Below are positions 41,458 to 50,120 of a stretch of 64,000 nucleotides of DNA, piece by piece. The stretch covers positions 1,245,001 to 1,309,000 of the forward strand of contig NZ_CP133782.1 in assembly GCF_034351645.1 (NCBI RefSeq). The letters run 5' to 3'. Under the pieces are notes generated by a model that was not told where the DNA came from, did no database searches, and worked only from the letters and a program-made list of their open reading frames with translations. The translations under genes and the position numbers were made by a program. Numbering within the stretch: position 1 is the first letter of the stretch; the number at the start of each line of letters is the position of its first letter. Origin of the DNA: Pseudomonas sp. DC1.2 (GTDB taxonomy: Bacteria; Pseudomonadota; Gammaproteobacteria; Pseudomonadales; Pseudomonadaceae).

Positions 41458-41492
41458 AAAAAGGCCCGCTATTTCGATAGTGGGCCTTTTTG
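41458..41492. terminator. Bidirectional terminator recX / LOG-family gene
   Basis: AAAAAGGCCCGCTATTTCGA pairs with the mirror sequence ending GTGGGCCTTTTT; A and T runs on both sides allow use in both directions. Confidence 0.85.
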
Positions 41493-41493
41493 C

Positions 41494-42612
41494 TTACGTC
41501 ACCTTGGACGGTTTACGCGTGCGTTGCTGCGTCTGTGGTTCGGGTTGGGCCCAGTTCTCGGGCAAGTTGATGTAGTCCACCAGTTCCCGCAGACGCCCAT
41601 GATCACGAGCGTTGAAGGTGAAGGCCAGTCGCGCCAGATGGCTGAACTGCGGCTCATCGTGTGACTCGCCGCTGTAGGCATGCTGATGAAAGTGATCACT
41701 CAGGCACAGGTCGGCGAATGCTGTCTGCAGGTGTTCTAGCGCCTTGTCGCTGAGCTTATGATTCATACGAATCACAAATTGATGCTTGAGCCAGCGGCTG
41801 GAGTGGAAGTTGCTATAGAACTGGTTGATCTGCTCCACAGCCTCTTCCACGCTGTAGACCAGGCTCACGAGTTTCATGTCAGTTGGCAGAATGTAACGGT
41901 TTTCCTCCAGTTGATGGTGGATAAAGTCCAGCGCGCCTTGCCAGAACTGACCGCCCGGTGCGTCCAGCAGTACCACCGGCACCAGAGGACTTTTGCCCGT
42001 CTGTATCAGTGTCAGCACTTCAAGAGCTTCGTCCAGGGTGCCGAAACCACCGGGGCATAAAACCAATGCATCGGCTTCTTTGACGAAGAACAATTTGCGG
42101 GTAAAGAAGAAGTGGAAGGGCAGCAGGTTGGCAGTGCCCTGAACGGTGGGGTTGGCATGTTGCTCGAAGGGCAGGGTGATGTTGAATCCCAGACTATGTT
42201 CCAGCCCAGCACCTTCGTGGGCTGCCGACATGATGCCGCCACCGGCACCGGTAATGACCATCAAGTCCGAACGCGCGAGTGCTGCGCCCAGCTCTCGGGC
42301 CATGCCATATAACGGATGTTCGACCGGCGTGCGGGCCGAGCCGAAAACCGTGACTTTACGCCGTCCCTTGAACCGCTCAAGCACACGGAAGGCCTGTTCG
42401 AGTTCGCGCAGGGCTTGGAGGGTGATTTTGGCGTTCCAGCGGTTGTGGTCTTCCTGGGCCATGCGCAGCACGGTCAGGATCATGTCGCGGTAAATCGGGA
42501 TGTTGGGGCTGTCGGGTGAAACCAGGTTGAGTTGCTCTTCAACCTTGCTGATGAGGTCGTGGCCGCTTTCCTGGAAATGACGGCTAAGCAGGTCATTCGG
42601 TTGGTAAGGCAT
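41494..42612 (-). CDS. LOG family protein (TIGR00730-like, PGGxGTxxE)
   Basis: 372-residue protein with a central Rossmann-like LOG domain: KVTVFGSARTP, MVITGAGGGIMSAAHEGAG and CPGGFGTLDEALEVLT, the PGGxGTxxE motif of nucleotide 5'-monophosphate phosphoribohydrolases formerly called lysine decarboxylases. Long N- and C-terminal extensions put it in the larger PpnN-like class rather than the short plant-type LOG. Probable function: cleavage of nucleoside monophosphates to base and ribose 5-phosphate. Substrate not fixed by sequence. Starts after GGAGAAGTTGA. Confidence 0.85.
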   Translation of the reverse strand: MPYQPNDLLSRHFQESGHDLISKVEEQLNLVSPDSPNIPIYRDMILTVLRMAQEDHNRWNAKITLQALRELEQAFRVLERFKGRRKVTVFGSARTPVEHPLYGMARELGAALARSDLMVITGAGGGIMSAAHEGAGLEHSLGFNITLPFEQHANPTVQGTANLLPFHFFFTRKLFFVKEADALVLCPGGFGTLDEALEVLTLIQTGKSPLVPVVLLDAPGGQFWQGALDFIHHQLEENRYILPTDMKLVSLVYSVEEAVEQINQFYSNFHSSRWLKHQFVIRMNHKLSDKALEHLQTAFADLCLSDHFHQHAYSGESHDEPQFSHLARLAFTFNARDHGRLRELVDYINLPENWAQPEPQTQQRTRKPSKVT

Positions 42613-43080
42613 TCAACTTCTCCTTCTGCACAGAACCTTTGGCTTCGACAAAACAGTTATCGGTGCCGCGACACCTCGTGTGTCGCTGTCTGCCCAAGCC
42701 CGTGCCTGGGCGTTCCATCTGACTCGATGCAACCGAGTCATCCATACAGGCTCTGCTTTTCCCTTAGATGAAAGAAAGAAACATTCGCACAACAAAGCTC
42801 TAAGCGGGCAACCCCCTTTGCGGCCCGACAACGGGAAGGTAGTACTCCGAATCTATACCGTTATGGTGATATGTGCTGACTTGATCATGGCGCCGCAAAG
42901 TCTTTCCTGGCAACCGCTTATTGATGATCTGTAAGGTGGTTTCGCCGCTCGTCTGAACGCCGCTCGCCCGGTGTGTGCTCTGATTTACTAAATTACAGGC
43001 GCGGCACGACAACTTTGCGTCAGAGGACGCAAGCAGGTTTCAAGGGGTTCAGGGATTGAGCAGCAAGGAGGCAGTACGTT
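42613..43080. other. 468-bp intergenic region with hairpins, no gene recognised
   Basis: Between divergently transcribed LOG and small-protein genes. Visible structure: GCGACAC/GTGTCGC hairpin (about 42667-42685), GACTCG/CGAGTC (about 42720-42740) and TTGCGTC/GACGCAA (43015-43032). A long region around 42840-42960 has no clear feature. Promoters for both flanking genes must lie here. Some of it may be leader RNA. Confidence 0.4.
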
Positions 43081-43275
43081 ATGGCCAAAGTCATTCTGGA
43101 GATCGATGCGCAACTGTATGGATTGTTGAAATCCTCAGCCGAGGCCCGCCGTTTAAGTATTGAGGAAGAGTGTTATCGACGTCTGCAAAATGCAGAGCGC
43201 CGCTCACTTTACTTGCAGGCGTTGCTGGCAGAACTGCGCGCCCAGGAAGAACAGAGGCTCGCAGGTTCACTGTAA
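43081..43275 (+). CDS. Small protein, possible ribbon-helix-helix
   Basis: 64 residues, start preceded by AAGGAGGCAGTACGTT. MAKVILEIDAQLYGLLKSSA followed by two predicted helices (LSIEEECYRRLQNAERRSLY) resembles Arc-type ribbon-helix-helix proteins that bind DNA. No toxin partner is nearby. Seen mainly as a short conserved hypothetical in Pseudomonas by position; target unknown. Confidence 0.65.
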   Translation: MAKVILEIDAQLYGLLKSSAEARRLSIEEECYRRLQNAERRSLYLQALLAELRAQEEQRLAGSL

Positions 43276-43701
43276 CTATTTTTTCTTGGGGGTTGCCTGC
43301 GCCGGGCAATCTGATTCCTGGAAACGGGCGGAAGCGACCGGGCGGTTGGTTTTGTTTTCGGTGAACTCATAACGCATGACCGCACCTTTGGCCATCAGCT
43401 TGCGATAGTTGGGGTTACGGCAAACGCTGGCGCCCAGTTGCAGATAAACCGCCTTGGGGTTCGCGCGCATTTGTTCTGCGTACCCGGATTGCACACTAAG
43501 GTGATCAATCAGCTCCGCACCTTCCACTGTGTAGCCTTGGTCGAGAATGTTGTCATCGACCTCACGTGGCAGACCGACGTTACTCTCCGCGGCAACCTTT
43601 TCCAGCATCTTGCTCAGATTCAAGTCGTTCAGAGAAGCGGCTTGAACGCTGAAAGGCAGAGCGAGTAGAAGGGCAGCGGTGGGAACGATAAGGCGCAGCA
43701 T
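43276..43701 (-). CDS. Periplasmic protein of unknown function (PA3605-like)
   Basis: 141 residues from the ATG at 43701, preceded by CAGGAGAGTTTC. The signal peptide is clear (MLRLIVPTAALLLALPFSVQA). The mature part has two cysteines (SVCRNPNY and SDCPAQ) that could form a disulfide. A helical middle and GAVMRYEFTEN near the end suggest a small exported domain. The equivalent place in P. aeruginosa holds PA3605, also uncharacterised. Its stop is one base from that of the convergent small gene. Confidence 0.8.
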   Translation of the reverse strand: MLRLIVPTAALLLALPFSVQAASLNDLNLSKMLEKVAAESNVGLPREVDDNILDQGYTVEGAELIDHLSVQSGYAEQMRANPKAVYLQLGASVCRNPNYRKLMAKGAVMRYEFTENKTNRPVASARFQESDCPAQATPKKK

Positions 43702-43889
43702 GAAACTCTCCTGGTTCAGTGACTGGTGCTTCGACCAGCCACGTGGCTGTGCGTTCAGTGGCGGAGAATTATAGGGGAGCTGGCCCGGACGGTACAGGCT
43801 TGCACCGGCTGCTCTGTTAAACTGCGGCACTTTGATGCCTGCCGAGTGTGTTTTGTGTCGATTTTACTTGCCTGTCGGCGTTGCCCGCG

Positions 43890-44648
43890 ATGAGTCATAC
43901 CCTTGCGCACTTCGCCGTGAATGCCGTAGCCCGCTTGCGCGATGAGCGCGAAGAGGAAGGCATCAAGCCGATTCAAGCTCGTGGCTGGCGGGCGCCGCGT
44001 TGCCGTGAATGCCGCGTGATCCAGAGTCATTGCTTGTGCGCTTGGCGCCCGCAGGTCGAGACTCGCTCGGGCGTGTGCCTGATCATGACCAATAAAGAAG
44101 TGTTTAAACCGAGTAACACCGGCTGGCTCATTGCCGATGTGGTATGCGACAACCACGCGTTCATCTGGTCGCGCACCGAAGTCGATCAGCATTTGCTGGC
44201 GTTGCTGGCCGATCCGCAATGGCAGCCGTATCTGGTCTTTCCGGGTGAGTACGTCGAGCCCGAACGCGTGACCAACACTGTCGAGGCTGACAGTACCCGG
44301 CGCCCACTATTCATTTTACTGGACGCCACGTGGACCGAGGCGCGGAAAATCTTTCGCAAGAGCCCGTACTTTGATCGGCTACCGATCCTGAGCCTGCAGC
44401 CCGAGAAACTTTCGCGATACCGTTTGCGCAGATCGACTCGCAGCGAGCACTTGTGTACCGCCGAAGTGGCGGCGTTGTGTCTTGATCTTGCGGGCGACAC
44501 AGACGCTGCCTCTGCGCTGGACGCTTATTTTGACGTGTTCAGCCAGCACTACCTCGATGCCAAAAACCAACTGGACATGAATATTTCAACGCCGGCCCAC
44601 GCCGAACTGATGCCGTTCATTCAGGATATGGCCCCGGCTATCGGCTGA
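43890..44648 (+). CDS. DTW domain protein, tRNA-uridine aminocarboxypropyltransferase
   Basis: Probable TapT-type enzyme that puts the 3-amino-3-carboxypropyl group of SAM on a tRNA uridine (acp3U). The zinc-binding N-terminus CRECRVIQSHCLC and the defining LLDATWTEARKIFRKSP motif (the D-T-W signature) are present. I start at ATG 43890 (MSHTLAHFAVNAVARL, 252 residues); an upstream in-frame start at 43848 would add 14 less likely residues. Divergent from the PA3605-like gene. Confidence 0.88.
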   Translation: MSHTLAHFAVNAVARLRDEREEEGIKPIQARGWRAPRCRECRVIQSHCLCAWRPQVETRSGVCLIMTNKEVFKPSNTGWLIADVVCDNHAFIWSRTEVDQHLLALLADPQWQPYLVFPGEYVEPERVTNTVEADSTRRPLFILLDATWTEARKIFRKSPYFDRLPILSLQPEKLSRYRLRRSTRSEHLCTAEVAALCLDLAGDTDAASALDAYFDVFSQHYLDAKNQLDMNISTPAHAELMPFIQDMAPAIG

Positions 44649-44874
44649 ACATCGCCCATACTGCAAAGAACAGTAGGGGCCGCGCAGCTTGACCACCCCG
44701 GTTTCGCTGGGCATGCTTGGCGCCGATTAGGGTGCAGCCAAGGTTTGAAACGCCGTTTTTTACGTAATTGGCGTTGAACGTGCCCTGTTGGTGCAGCTTC
44801 GTGGCTGTACCTCGAGTTGTTTTGGTAGGCCTGAATGCGTCGGGTCTGCCATAAAAAACAGGATCATTTGAAAA

Positions 44875-45525
44875 ATGGCCACATACGAAATCCTGATTGC
44901 CGATGACCATCCTCTTTTTCGTAGTGCTCTTCATCAAGCGGTGACGCTGGGTCTTGGCCCGGATGTGCGCCTGATCGAAGTGGCGAGCATTGCCGAACTG
45001 GAAGCACGTCTGACCGAGAAGTCTGACTGGGATCTGGTTCTGTTGGACTTGAATATGCCAGGGGCCTACGGTTTTTCCGGGCTGGTGCTGTTGCGCGGGC
45101 AGTACCCGCAGATTCCAGTGGTGATGGTCTCGGCCCAGGAAGAAGCCTCAATCATGGTGAAGTCCCGAGAGTTCGGCGCCAGTGGCTTCATCCCCAAGTC
45201 CAGCGACATGAGTGTCATTCAAAAAGCGGTGCGTGCAGTGCTTGATGGCGACGTGTTCTGGCCCCCTCAGGCGTTCGAAGCGGTCAGCGTTTCAGCTGAA
45301 GCCAAGGCTGCAAGTGAAGGTCTGGCGAGCCTGACACCTCAGCAATTCCGGGTGTTGACCATGGTTTGCGAAGGGTTGCTGAATAAGCAGATCGCTTACG
45401 AACTAAGTGTTTCCGAAGCGACGATCAAGGCTCATGTGACGGCTATTTTTCGTAAGCTGAATGTGCGGACCCGAACCCAGGCCGCGTTGCTGTTGCAACA
45501 ACTTGAGTCAATTTCGAGCCACTAA
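44875..45525 (+). CDS. erdR: NarL/LuxR-type response regulator ErdR
   Basis: 216-residue two-component regulator. Receiver domain (about 1-125) with acidic pocket ADDH and phospho-acceptor Asp58 (LLDLNMPG), and a C-terminal LuxR-type helix-turn-helix (LTPQQFRVLTMVCEG to ATIKAHVTAIFRKLN). Synteny with dgkA and the DTW gene matches PA3604 (erdR), which controls ethanol and acetate utilisation in P. aeruginosa. The sensor kinase is not in this window. Confidence 0.88.
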   Translation: MATYEILIADDHPLFRSALHQAVTLGLGPDVRLIEVASIAELEARLTEKSDWDLVLLDLNMPGAYGFSGLVLLRGQYPQIPVVMVSAQEEASIMVKSREFGASGFIPKSSDMSVIQKAVRAVLDGDVFWPPQAFEAVSVSAEAKAASEGLASLTPQQFRVLTMVCEGLLNKQIAYELSVSEATIKAHVTAIFRKLNVRTRTQAALLLQQLESISSH

Positions 45526-45603
45526 AGCACTGTGTATTCACGCTTTTTTGACTTTGCCTGCTCTAGCGTTTCTTCTCCTTTTTTTGGTTCAGTTGCCTAC
45601 CCT

Positions 45604-45966
45604 ATGTCACCTTTCAAAGGCCAGACCGGCCTAAAACGCATTCTCAACGCCTCCGGTTACTCGCTGGACGGTCTGCGCGCCGCTTTTACCGGTGAGGCCG
45701 CTTTTCGGCAATTGGTATTGCTCAATGTGATTCTGATCCCGTTGTCGTTCCTGCTGAATGTCAGCCGTGTCGAGCGAGCGCTGCTGATTGCCGTCTGCTT
45801 GTTGGCCTTGATCGTCGAGTTGCTCAATTCGGCAGTGGAGGCGGCCATCGACCGTATTTCCCTTGAACTGCACCCGTTGTCCAAAAATGCCAAGGACATG
45901 GGCAGTGCCGCGCAATTCGTGGCCTTGACCATGATCGCGCTGGTGTGGGCGGTGATTCTGCTTTAA
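45604..45966 (+). CDS. dgkA: Diacylglycerol kinase
   Basis: Small inner-membrane enzyme that phosphorylates diacylglycerol for phospholipid recycling. ATG 45604 gives MSPFKGQTGLKRILNASGYS and 120 residues, the family norm. Three membrane helices; active-site signature ELLNSAVEAAIDRIS. An upstream start at 45532 would add a nonconserved leader, so the shorter form is preferred. The stop overlaps the convergent LysR gene by four bases. Confidence 0.93.
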   Translation: MSPFKGQTGLKRILNASGYSLDGLRAAFTGEAAFRQLVLLNVILIPLSFLLNVSRVERALLIAVCLLALIVELLNSAVEAAIDRISLELHPLSKNAKDMGSAAQFVALTMIALVWAVILL

Positions 45967-46889
45967 GCGATGGCGGGCAGGACGATTTCGTCGCTGCGCT
46001 GAACCCCTGCGGTGAAAGCGCGGCACAGGTCGAGAAATTCGCGCATGGCCGACGTCTGATATTTCTGTTTGTGCCAGATAAAATAGAACTGTCGCGCCAA
46101 GTCCAGATCCGGTGTTTCCACCGGCACCAGGCTACCGCGGCGGAAGGCGTCGCGTAGCGCAAGGCGCGAAATGCAGCCAATGCCCAACCCCGACTCCACT
46201 GCGCGCTTGATCGCTTCGGTGTGCTCCAGCTCCAGGCGAATGTTCAGTCCGCTGCGGTGGTGACGCATGGCCTGATCGAAGGTCAGTCTTGTGCCAGAGC
46301 CTTGCTCGCGCAGAATCCAGGCCTCGTGGCTCAGCTCCTCGATGGTCGCCGTACCGCGTGTGGCCAGTGGGTGCTGTGGCGCACAAAACACTACGAGTTC
46401 GTCCTCCACCCAGCTCTGTACTTCGATGTCCGGGTGGTTGCAATCGCCTTCAATCAGACCCAGATCAATTTCATAGTGGGCCACTTGCTGCACGATATTG
46501 GCAGTGTTCTGCACATGCAGCTTTACCTGGCTCTCGGGATGACGCTGCATGAAACTGCCAATCAGTAAGGTTGCCAGGTAATTGCCAATCGTCAGGGTTG
46601 CACCGACTGCCAGCGAGCCGAAACCAGACTTGCCGTTGAGCAGGTCTTCGATTTCTTTGGCTTGGTCGAGCAGTGCCACTGCTTGCGGCAATAACTGTTT
46701 GCCGAGGGCGTTGAGGCTCAGCCGTTTGCCCGCGCGATCGAACAGCTGACAGCTGCACTGGCGCTCTAGCTCGGTGATCGAGGTGCTTGCCGCGGACTGC
46801 GAGAGGTTGAGCAGGCCCGCAGCACGGGACACGCTTTCCTGCTGAGCGACGGCGACGAAGACTTGAAGTTGACGGAGAGTAAATCGCAT
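45963..46889 (-). CDS. finR: LysR-type regulator FinR
   Basis: 308-residue LysR regulator: N-terminal HTH (MRFTLRQLQVFVAVAQQESV to LSQSAASTSITELE) and effector domain. I start at the conserved MRFTLRQL, 93 bases inside the longest frame. It is divergent from fpr across 149 bases, the finR-fpr arrangement known in P. putida and P. aeruginosa, where FinR activates fpr under superoxide stress. Function inferred from that synteny. Confidence 0.88.
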   Translation of the reverse strand: MRFTLRQLQVFVAVAQQESVSRAAGLLNLSQSAASTSITELERQCSCQLFDRAGKRLSLNALGKQLLPQAVALLDQAKEIEDLLNGKSGFGSLAVGATLTIGNYLATLLIGSFMQRHPESQVKLHVQNTANIVQQVAHYEIDLGLIEGDCNHPDIEVQSWVEDELVVFCAPQHPLATRGTATIEELSHEAWILREQGSGTRLTFDQAMRHHRSGLNIRLELEHTEAIKRAVESGLGIGCISRLALRDAFRRGSLVPVETPDLDLARQFYFIWHKQKYQTSAMREFLDLCRAFTAGVQRSDEIVLPAIA

Positions 46890-47038
46890 ATCGATATAAC
46901 CGATAACCCTTATCTTAATAATCCAGTTAACAGATATTGTGGCTGCCATTAGAATGCGATGCAATTGCGCACACCTGCTCATTTCTTGCAGAGCAGGCGC
47001 AGAGCTCGCGCAGATAAAACTCCAGGAGTCCCACGTAC

Positions 47039-47818
47039 ATGAGCAACATGAACCACGAGCGTGTCCTCAGTGTTCATCACTGGAACGACACTCTGTTCAG
47101 CTTCAAGTGCACCCGCGATCCGGGCTTGCGCTTCGAGAACGGTCAGTTCGTGATGATCGGCCTGCAACAGCCCAACGGCCGCCCGCTTATGCGCGCCTAC
47201 TCGATTGCCAGCCCAAACTGGGAAGAGCATCTGGAGTTTTTCAGCATCAAGGTGCCAGATGGTCCGCTTACTTCTCAGTTGCAGCATCTGAAGGAAGGCG
47301 ACGAGATCATCATCAGCAAAAAGCCTACCGGTACGCTGGTGCTGGATGACTTGAAGCCGGGCAAACATTTGTATCTGCTCAGCACCGGGACGGGACTGGC
47401 GCCGTTCATGAGCGTCATCCAGGACCCGGAAACCTACGAGCGTTTCGAAAAAGTGATCCTGTGCCACGGCGTGCGTTACGTCAATGAAGTCGCTTACCGC
47501 GAGTTCATCACTGAGCATTTGCCGCAGAACGAGTTCTTCGGCGAGGCCCTACGTGACAAATTGATCTATTACCCGACCGTGACCCGCGAGCCGTTCGAGA
47601 ACGAAGGTCGTCTGACCGACTTGATGCGCAGCGGCAAGCTGTTCACCGACATCGGTCTGCCACCGATCAACCCGCAGGACGACCGCGCCATGCTGTGCGG
47701 CAGCCCGAGCATGCTCGACGAGACCAGTGAAGTGTTGAACAGCTTCGGCCTGAAGGTGTCACCGCGGATGCGTGAGCCGGGTGATTACTTGATCGAGCGT
47801 GCGTTCGTCGAGAAGTAA
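47039..47818 (+). CDS. fpr: Ferredoxin--NADP reductase
   Basis: 259-residue FAD enzyme that moves electrons between NADPH and ferredoxin or flavodoxin; protects against oxidative stress and supports iron-sulfur repair. FAD-binding RAYSIAS and the NADP-binding LLSTGTGLAPF are present; the C-terminus ends IERAFVEK, as in other Pseudomonas Fpr. Preceded by CCAGGAGTCCCACGTAC. Expected to be controlled by the divergent FinR. Confidence 0.95.
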   Translation: MSNMNHERVLSVHHWNDTLFSFKCTRDPGLRFENGQFVMIGLQQPNGRPLMRAYSIASPNWEEHLEFFSIKVPDGPLTSQLQHLKEGDEIIISKKPTGTLVLDDLKPGKHLYLLSTGTGLAPFMSVIQDPETYERFEKVILCHGVRYVNEVAYREFITEHLPQNEFFGEALRDKLIYYPTVTREPFENEGRLTDLMRSGKLFTDIGLPPINPQDDRAMLCGSPSMLDETSEVLNSFGLKVSPRMREPGDYLIERAFVEK

Positions 47819-47877
47819 GACGTTATCGGATGACGCAAAGCGTCACTGGATGCATTTCCACGCACAGCGTGGGGTGC

Positions 47878-47917
47878 TAAGCCCGCGTTGCCCGAGAAGG
47901 CAGTGCGGGCTTTTTCG
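47878..47917 (+). terminator. fpr terminator
   Basis: AAGCCCGC, a long loop, GCGGGCTTTTTC downstream of fpr. It lies just before the end of the convergent trmO gene. Confidence 0.8.
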
Positions 47918-47927
47918 TTTCTGACAG

Positions 47928-48638
47928 TCAGGTGTTGGCTGGAATGACTTCCAGAACACGGATAATCCCGGCTTCGGGATAATGCCAGCGCACATCCAGG
48001 TCCCAGAATTGCGCTCCGTATTCTCGTTCGGGCGTAGGATTTTGATAGGCCGGCCGTGGGTCTTGTGCCAGGCATTGCTCGATCAGCGCCACTAAAGGTT
48101 CATCAAGGCGCTGAGCATGCTCGTGAGCCTGTTGCAGCGCACCCTCCGTCCACTGCACAGGAATCAACGCTGGTGCGGCACTGGCGATGCTATTGGAGGC
48201 GTTAGCGATGATGTCGGCGTAAGGCACGTAAGGTTTGATGTCGAGAATCGGCGTGCCGTCCAGCAAGTCGATGCCGGAAATCCACAGTCGACTGGCTTCG
48301 ACTCTGTCCAGCTTGACCACTGACTGGCCGATCCCGTTGGGCCGATGCGTCGCCCGTGTGGCAAACACGCCCATGGATTTGTTACCGCCCAGACGAGGAG
48401 GGCGGACTTTGAGCCGTGGCTTTTCTTCCAGCGCTTGATGGAACAGGAACAACAGCCAGACGTGGCTGACGTGCTCCAGCCCCTGCACCGCATCACCCTG
48501 ATCAAACGGCGCCACCAACTCCAAAACGCCACGAGCGGCCGGGGCTAATTGAGGTTGGCGCGGGATCGCGAATTTCTCCTTGAAGCAGGAGCGCACGAAG
48601 CCGATGGGGGAGACACGGTAGGTCATGGTGGAGGTCAT
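47928..48638 (-). CDS. trmO: tRNA (t6A37) N6-methyltransferase TrmO
   Basis: Uses SAM to methylate t6A at position 37 of ACY-reading tRNA-Thr, giving m6t6A. The family core is visible: FAIPRQPQLAPAARG, VWLLFLFH, RATHRPNGIGQS and YVPYADI. 236 residues by the first ATG; a start four codons later (MTYRVSPIGFVRS) is also possible. Often annotated tsaA or yaeB. Stands alone on the minus strand. Confidence 0.92.
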   Translation of the reverse strand: MTSTMTYRVSPIGFVRSCFKEKFAIPRQPQLAPAARGVLELVAPFDQGDAVQGLEHVSHVWLLFLFHQALEEKPRLKVRPPRLGGNKSMGVFATRATHRPNGIGQSVVKLDRVEASRLWISGIDLLDGTPILDIKPYVPYADIIANASNSIASAAPALIPVQWTEGALQQAHEHAQRLDEPLVALIEQCLAQDPRPAYQNPTPEREYGAQFWDLDVRWHYPEAGIIRVLEVIPANT

Positions 48639-48684
48639 GGCAGGCAGGGGTGGGCATCATAACCCGAGGGGCCGGCGTCAGTGC

Positions 48685-48710
48685 GCCTTCGCGAGTCTGC
48701 TCGCGAAGGC
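48685..48710. repeat. REP-like palindrome
   Basis: GCCTTCGCGA, six bases, TCGCGAAGGC: a perfect 10-bp stem in the 113-bp gap between trmO and the DUF1456 gene. A REP-type single unit. No T tract, so probably not a terminator. Confidence 0.65.
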
Positions 48711-48751
48711 TTTGAGCCGCATCTCCGCCGCTCAAGCCCAGGCGCGTGAGC

Positions 48752-49222
48752 TTACTGCGGGCGAACGCGCAGGGTCAGCCCCTTGAGGAAGTTGCGCAGC
48801 AACTGGTCGCCGCAGGTCCGATAGTTGGTGTGACCGAATTTGCGGAACAGCGCGCTCAGTTCAGGCTTGGACACCGGGAACTCGGACGCTTTGAGGATGG
48901 CGTGCATGTCGTCTTCTTTCAGTTCGAAGGCGACGCGCAATTTTTTGAGGATGATGTTGTTGGTCACCGGCGTTTCGATAGGCTGCGGCGGACGGCTTTC
49001 ATCCTTGCCACGTTTGAAGATCACCAGGCCATCGAGGAAATGCGCGATCACCTCGTCAGGGCAACGAACGAAGCCTTCCTCGTCTTCCTCTTTTTTATCG
49101 AGGTACGTCACCAGGTCTTCCAAGGTCACGTCCATGCCGCCGAGCTTGATGATCTCGATGACTTTCTTGTCGCTGATGTCGAGCATGTAGCGCACGCTGC
49201 GCAGTACGTCGTTATGAATCAT
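48752..49222 (-). CDS. DUF1456 family protein (YehS-like)
   Basis: 156 residues beginning MIHNDVLRSVRYMLDISDKK; the family repeats this unit, and a second copy begins near residue 90 (NNIILKKLRVAFELKEDDM). The two halves share the N-x-hydrophobic-L-(K/R)-hydrophobic-R pattern, so the protein is an internal duplication of a small helical domain. An in-frame ATG three codons upstream is possible. Conserved in many proteobacteria; function unknown. Confidence 0.88.
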   Translation of the reverse strand: MIHNDVLRSVRYMLDISDKKVIEIIKLGGMDVTLEDLVTYLDKKEEDEEGFVRCPDEVIAHFLDGLVIFKRGKDESRPPQPIETPVTNNIILKKLRVAFELKEDDMHAILKASEFPVSKPELSALFRKFGHTNYRTCGDQLLRNFLKGLTLRVRPQ

Positions 49223-49297
49223 GGTGTGCAATCCTGATATTCAGCAGTGGGGGCCGCTTATACAGCGGCTCCGAAATGTAAGGCGGCGTGAAAAGTC

Positions 49298-50008
49298 TTA
49301 GAACTTTTCTTTGCCGGACAGGTAGCGCCATTGCCCCAACGGCACTTTGCCAATGGACACGCCGCCGATACGGATGCGACGGATGGCGACGACCTTCAGG
49401 CCGACGGCCTGGCAGAACAGGGCGATCACGCCCGGTTGTGGGTTCTTCATCGCAAAGCGCAGACGGTTTTCGTTTTGCCAGCTGGCCTTGACCGGCGGCA
49501 GCTCCTTGCCCTTGTAAGTCAGGCCGTGGTTTAGCCGGTTTAGGCCGTGAGCCACCATCTCACCTTCAACCTCGACCACATACTCCTGCTCGATTTTGCT
49601 GGCGTCGGCGGTGAGCTTGCGCAAAATCTTCCAATCCTGAGTGAACACCAGCAGGCCGCTGGCGTTGGCCTGCAAGTCAGTGCTGGCGGTCAGGCGCAGG
49701 AAGTGGCCTTTTAGCGCTCGTTTGCTGAAGCGGTGCTCTTCGCTCAGAGTCTCGGCGCTGAGGGTCGCCATGGCGGTGTCCGCATCCATCCCCACCGGGA
49801 CGTTCAGCAGAATAGTCACCGGCTCTGGCGCAGTGGCCTTGGCTTCAGGGTCAAGCTCGACTTTCTGGGCTTCGACCTTGAACTGCGGCTCGTCAATGAC
49901 TTCGCCGTCCACGGTGACCCAGCCGCCCTCGATGAACAGCTCAGCCTCCCGACGGGAACAGCCGACGAGTTCGATGAGGCGTTTGGAGAGACGAATCGGG
50001 TCAGTCAT
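49298..50008 (-). CDS. RsuA/RluE/RluF-family pseudouridine-synthase homologue, catalytic Asp apparently absent
   Basis: 236 residues with an N-terminal S4 RNA-binding domain (about 5-52, IRLSKRLIELVGCSRREAEL) and a C-terminal RsuA-family pseudouridine-synthase domain ending with AIRRIRIGGVSIGKVPLGQW. In active members the catalytic loop reads G-R-L-D-x-(D/N)-T-S-G-L-L; here it is TDLQANASGLL, which puts Gln113 where the essential Asp is expected. The flanking sequence aligns without gaps, so this looks real. The protein may be inactive, a binding factor, or use another residue. Confidence 0.85.
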   Translation of the reverse strand: MTDPIRLSKRLIELVGCSRREAELFIEGGWVTVDGEVIDEPQFKVEAQKVELDPEAKATAPEPVTILLNVPVGMDADTAMATLSAETLSEEHRFSKRALKGHFLRLTASTDLQANASGLLVFTQDWKILRKLTADASKIEQEYVVEVEGEMVAHGLNRLNHGLTYKGKELPPVKASWQNENRLRFAMKNPQPGVIALFCQAVGLKVVAIRRIRIGGVSIGKVPLGQWRYLSGKEKF

Positions 50009-50120
50009 GACAGGGCCGTAACAAAAAGGGGGTGTGCATTGTACCTGCCTGGCGCCGGTTAATCCCGGCCCTATTTGCCTCATGTGTTTTTAATGTGAGC
50101 GCTGGCTTATACGGGTTGCG

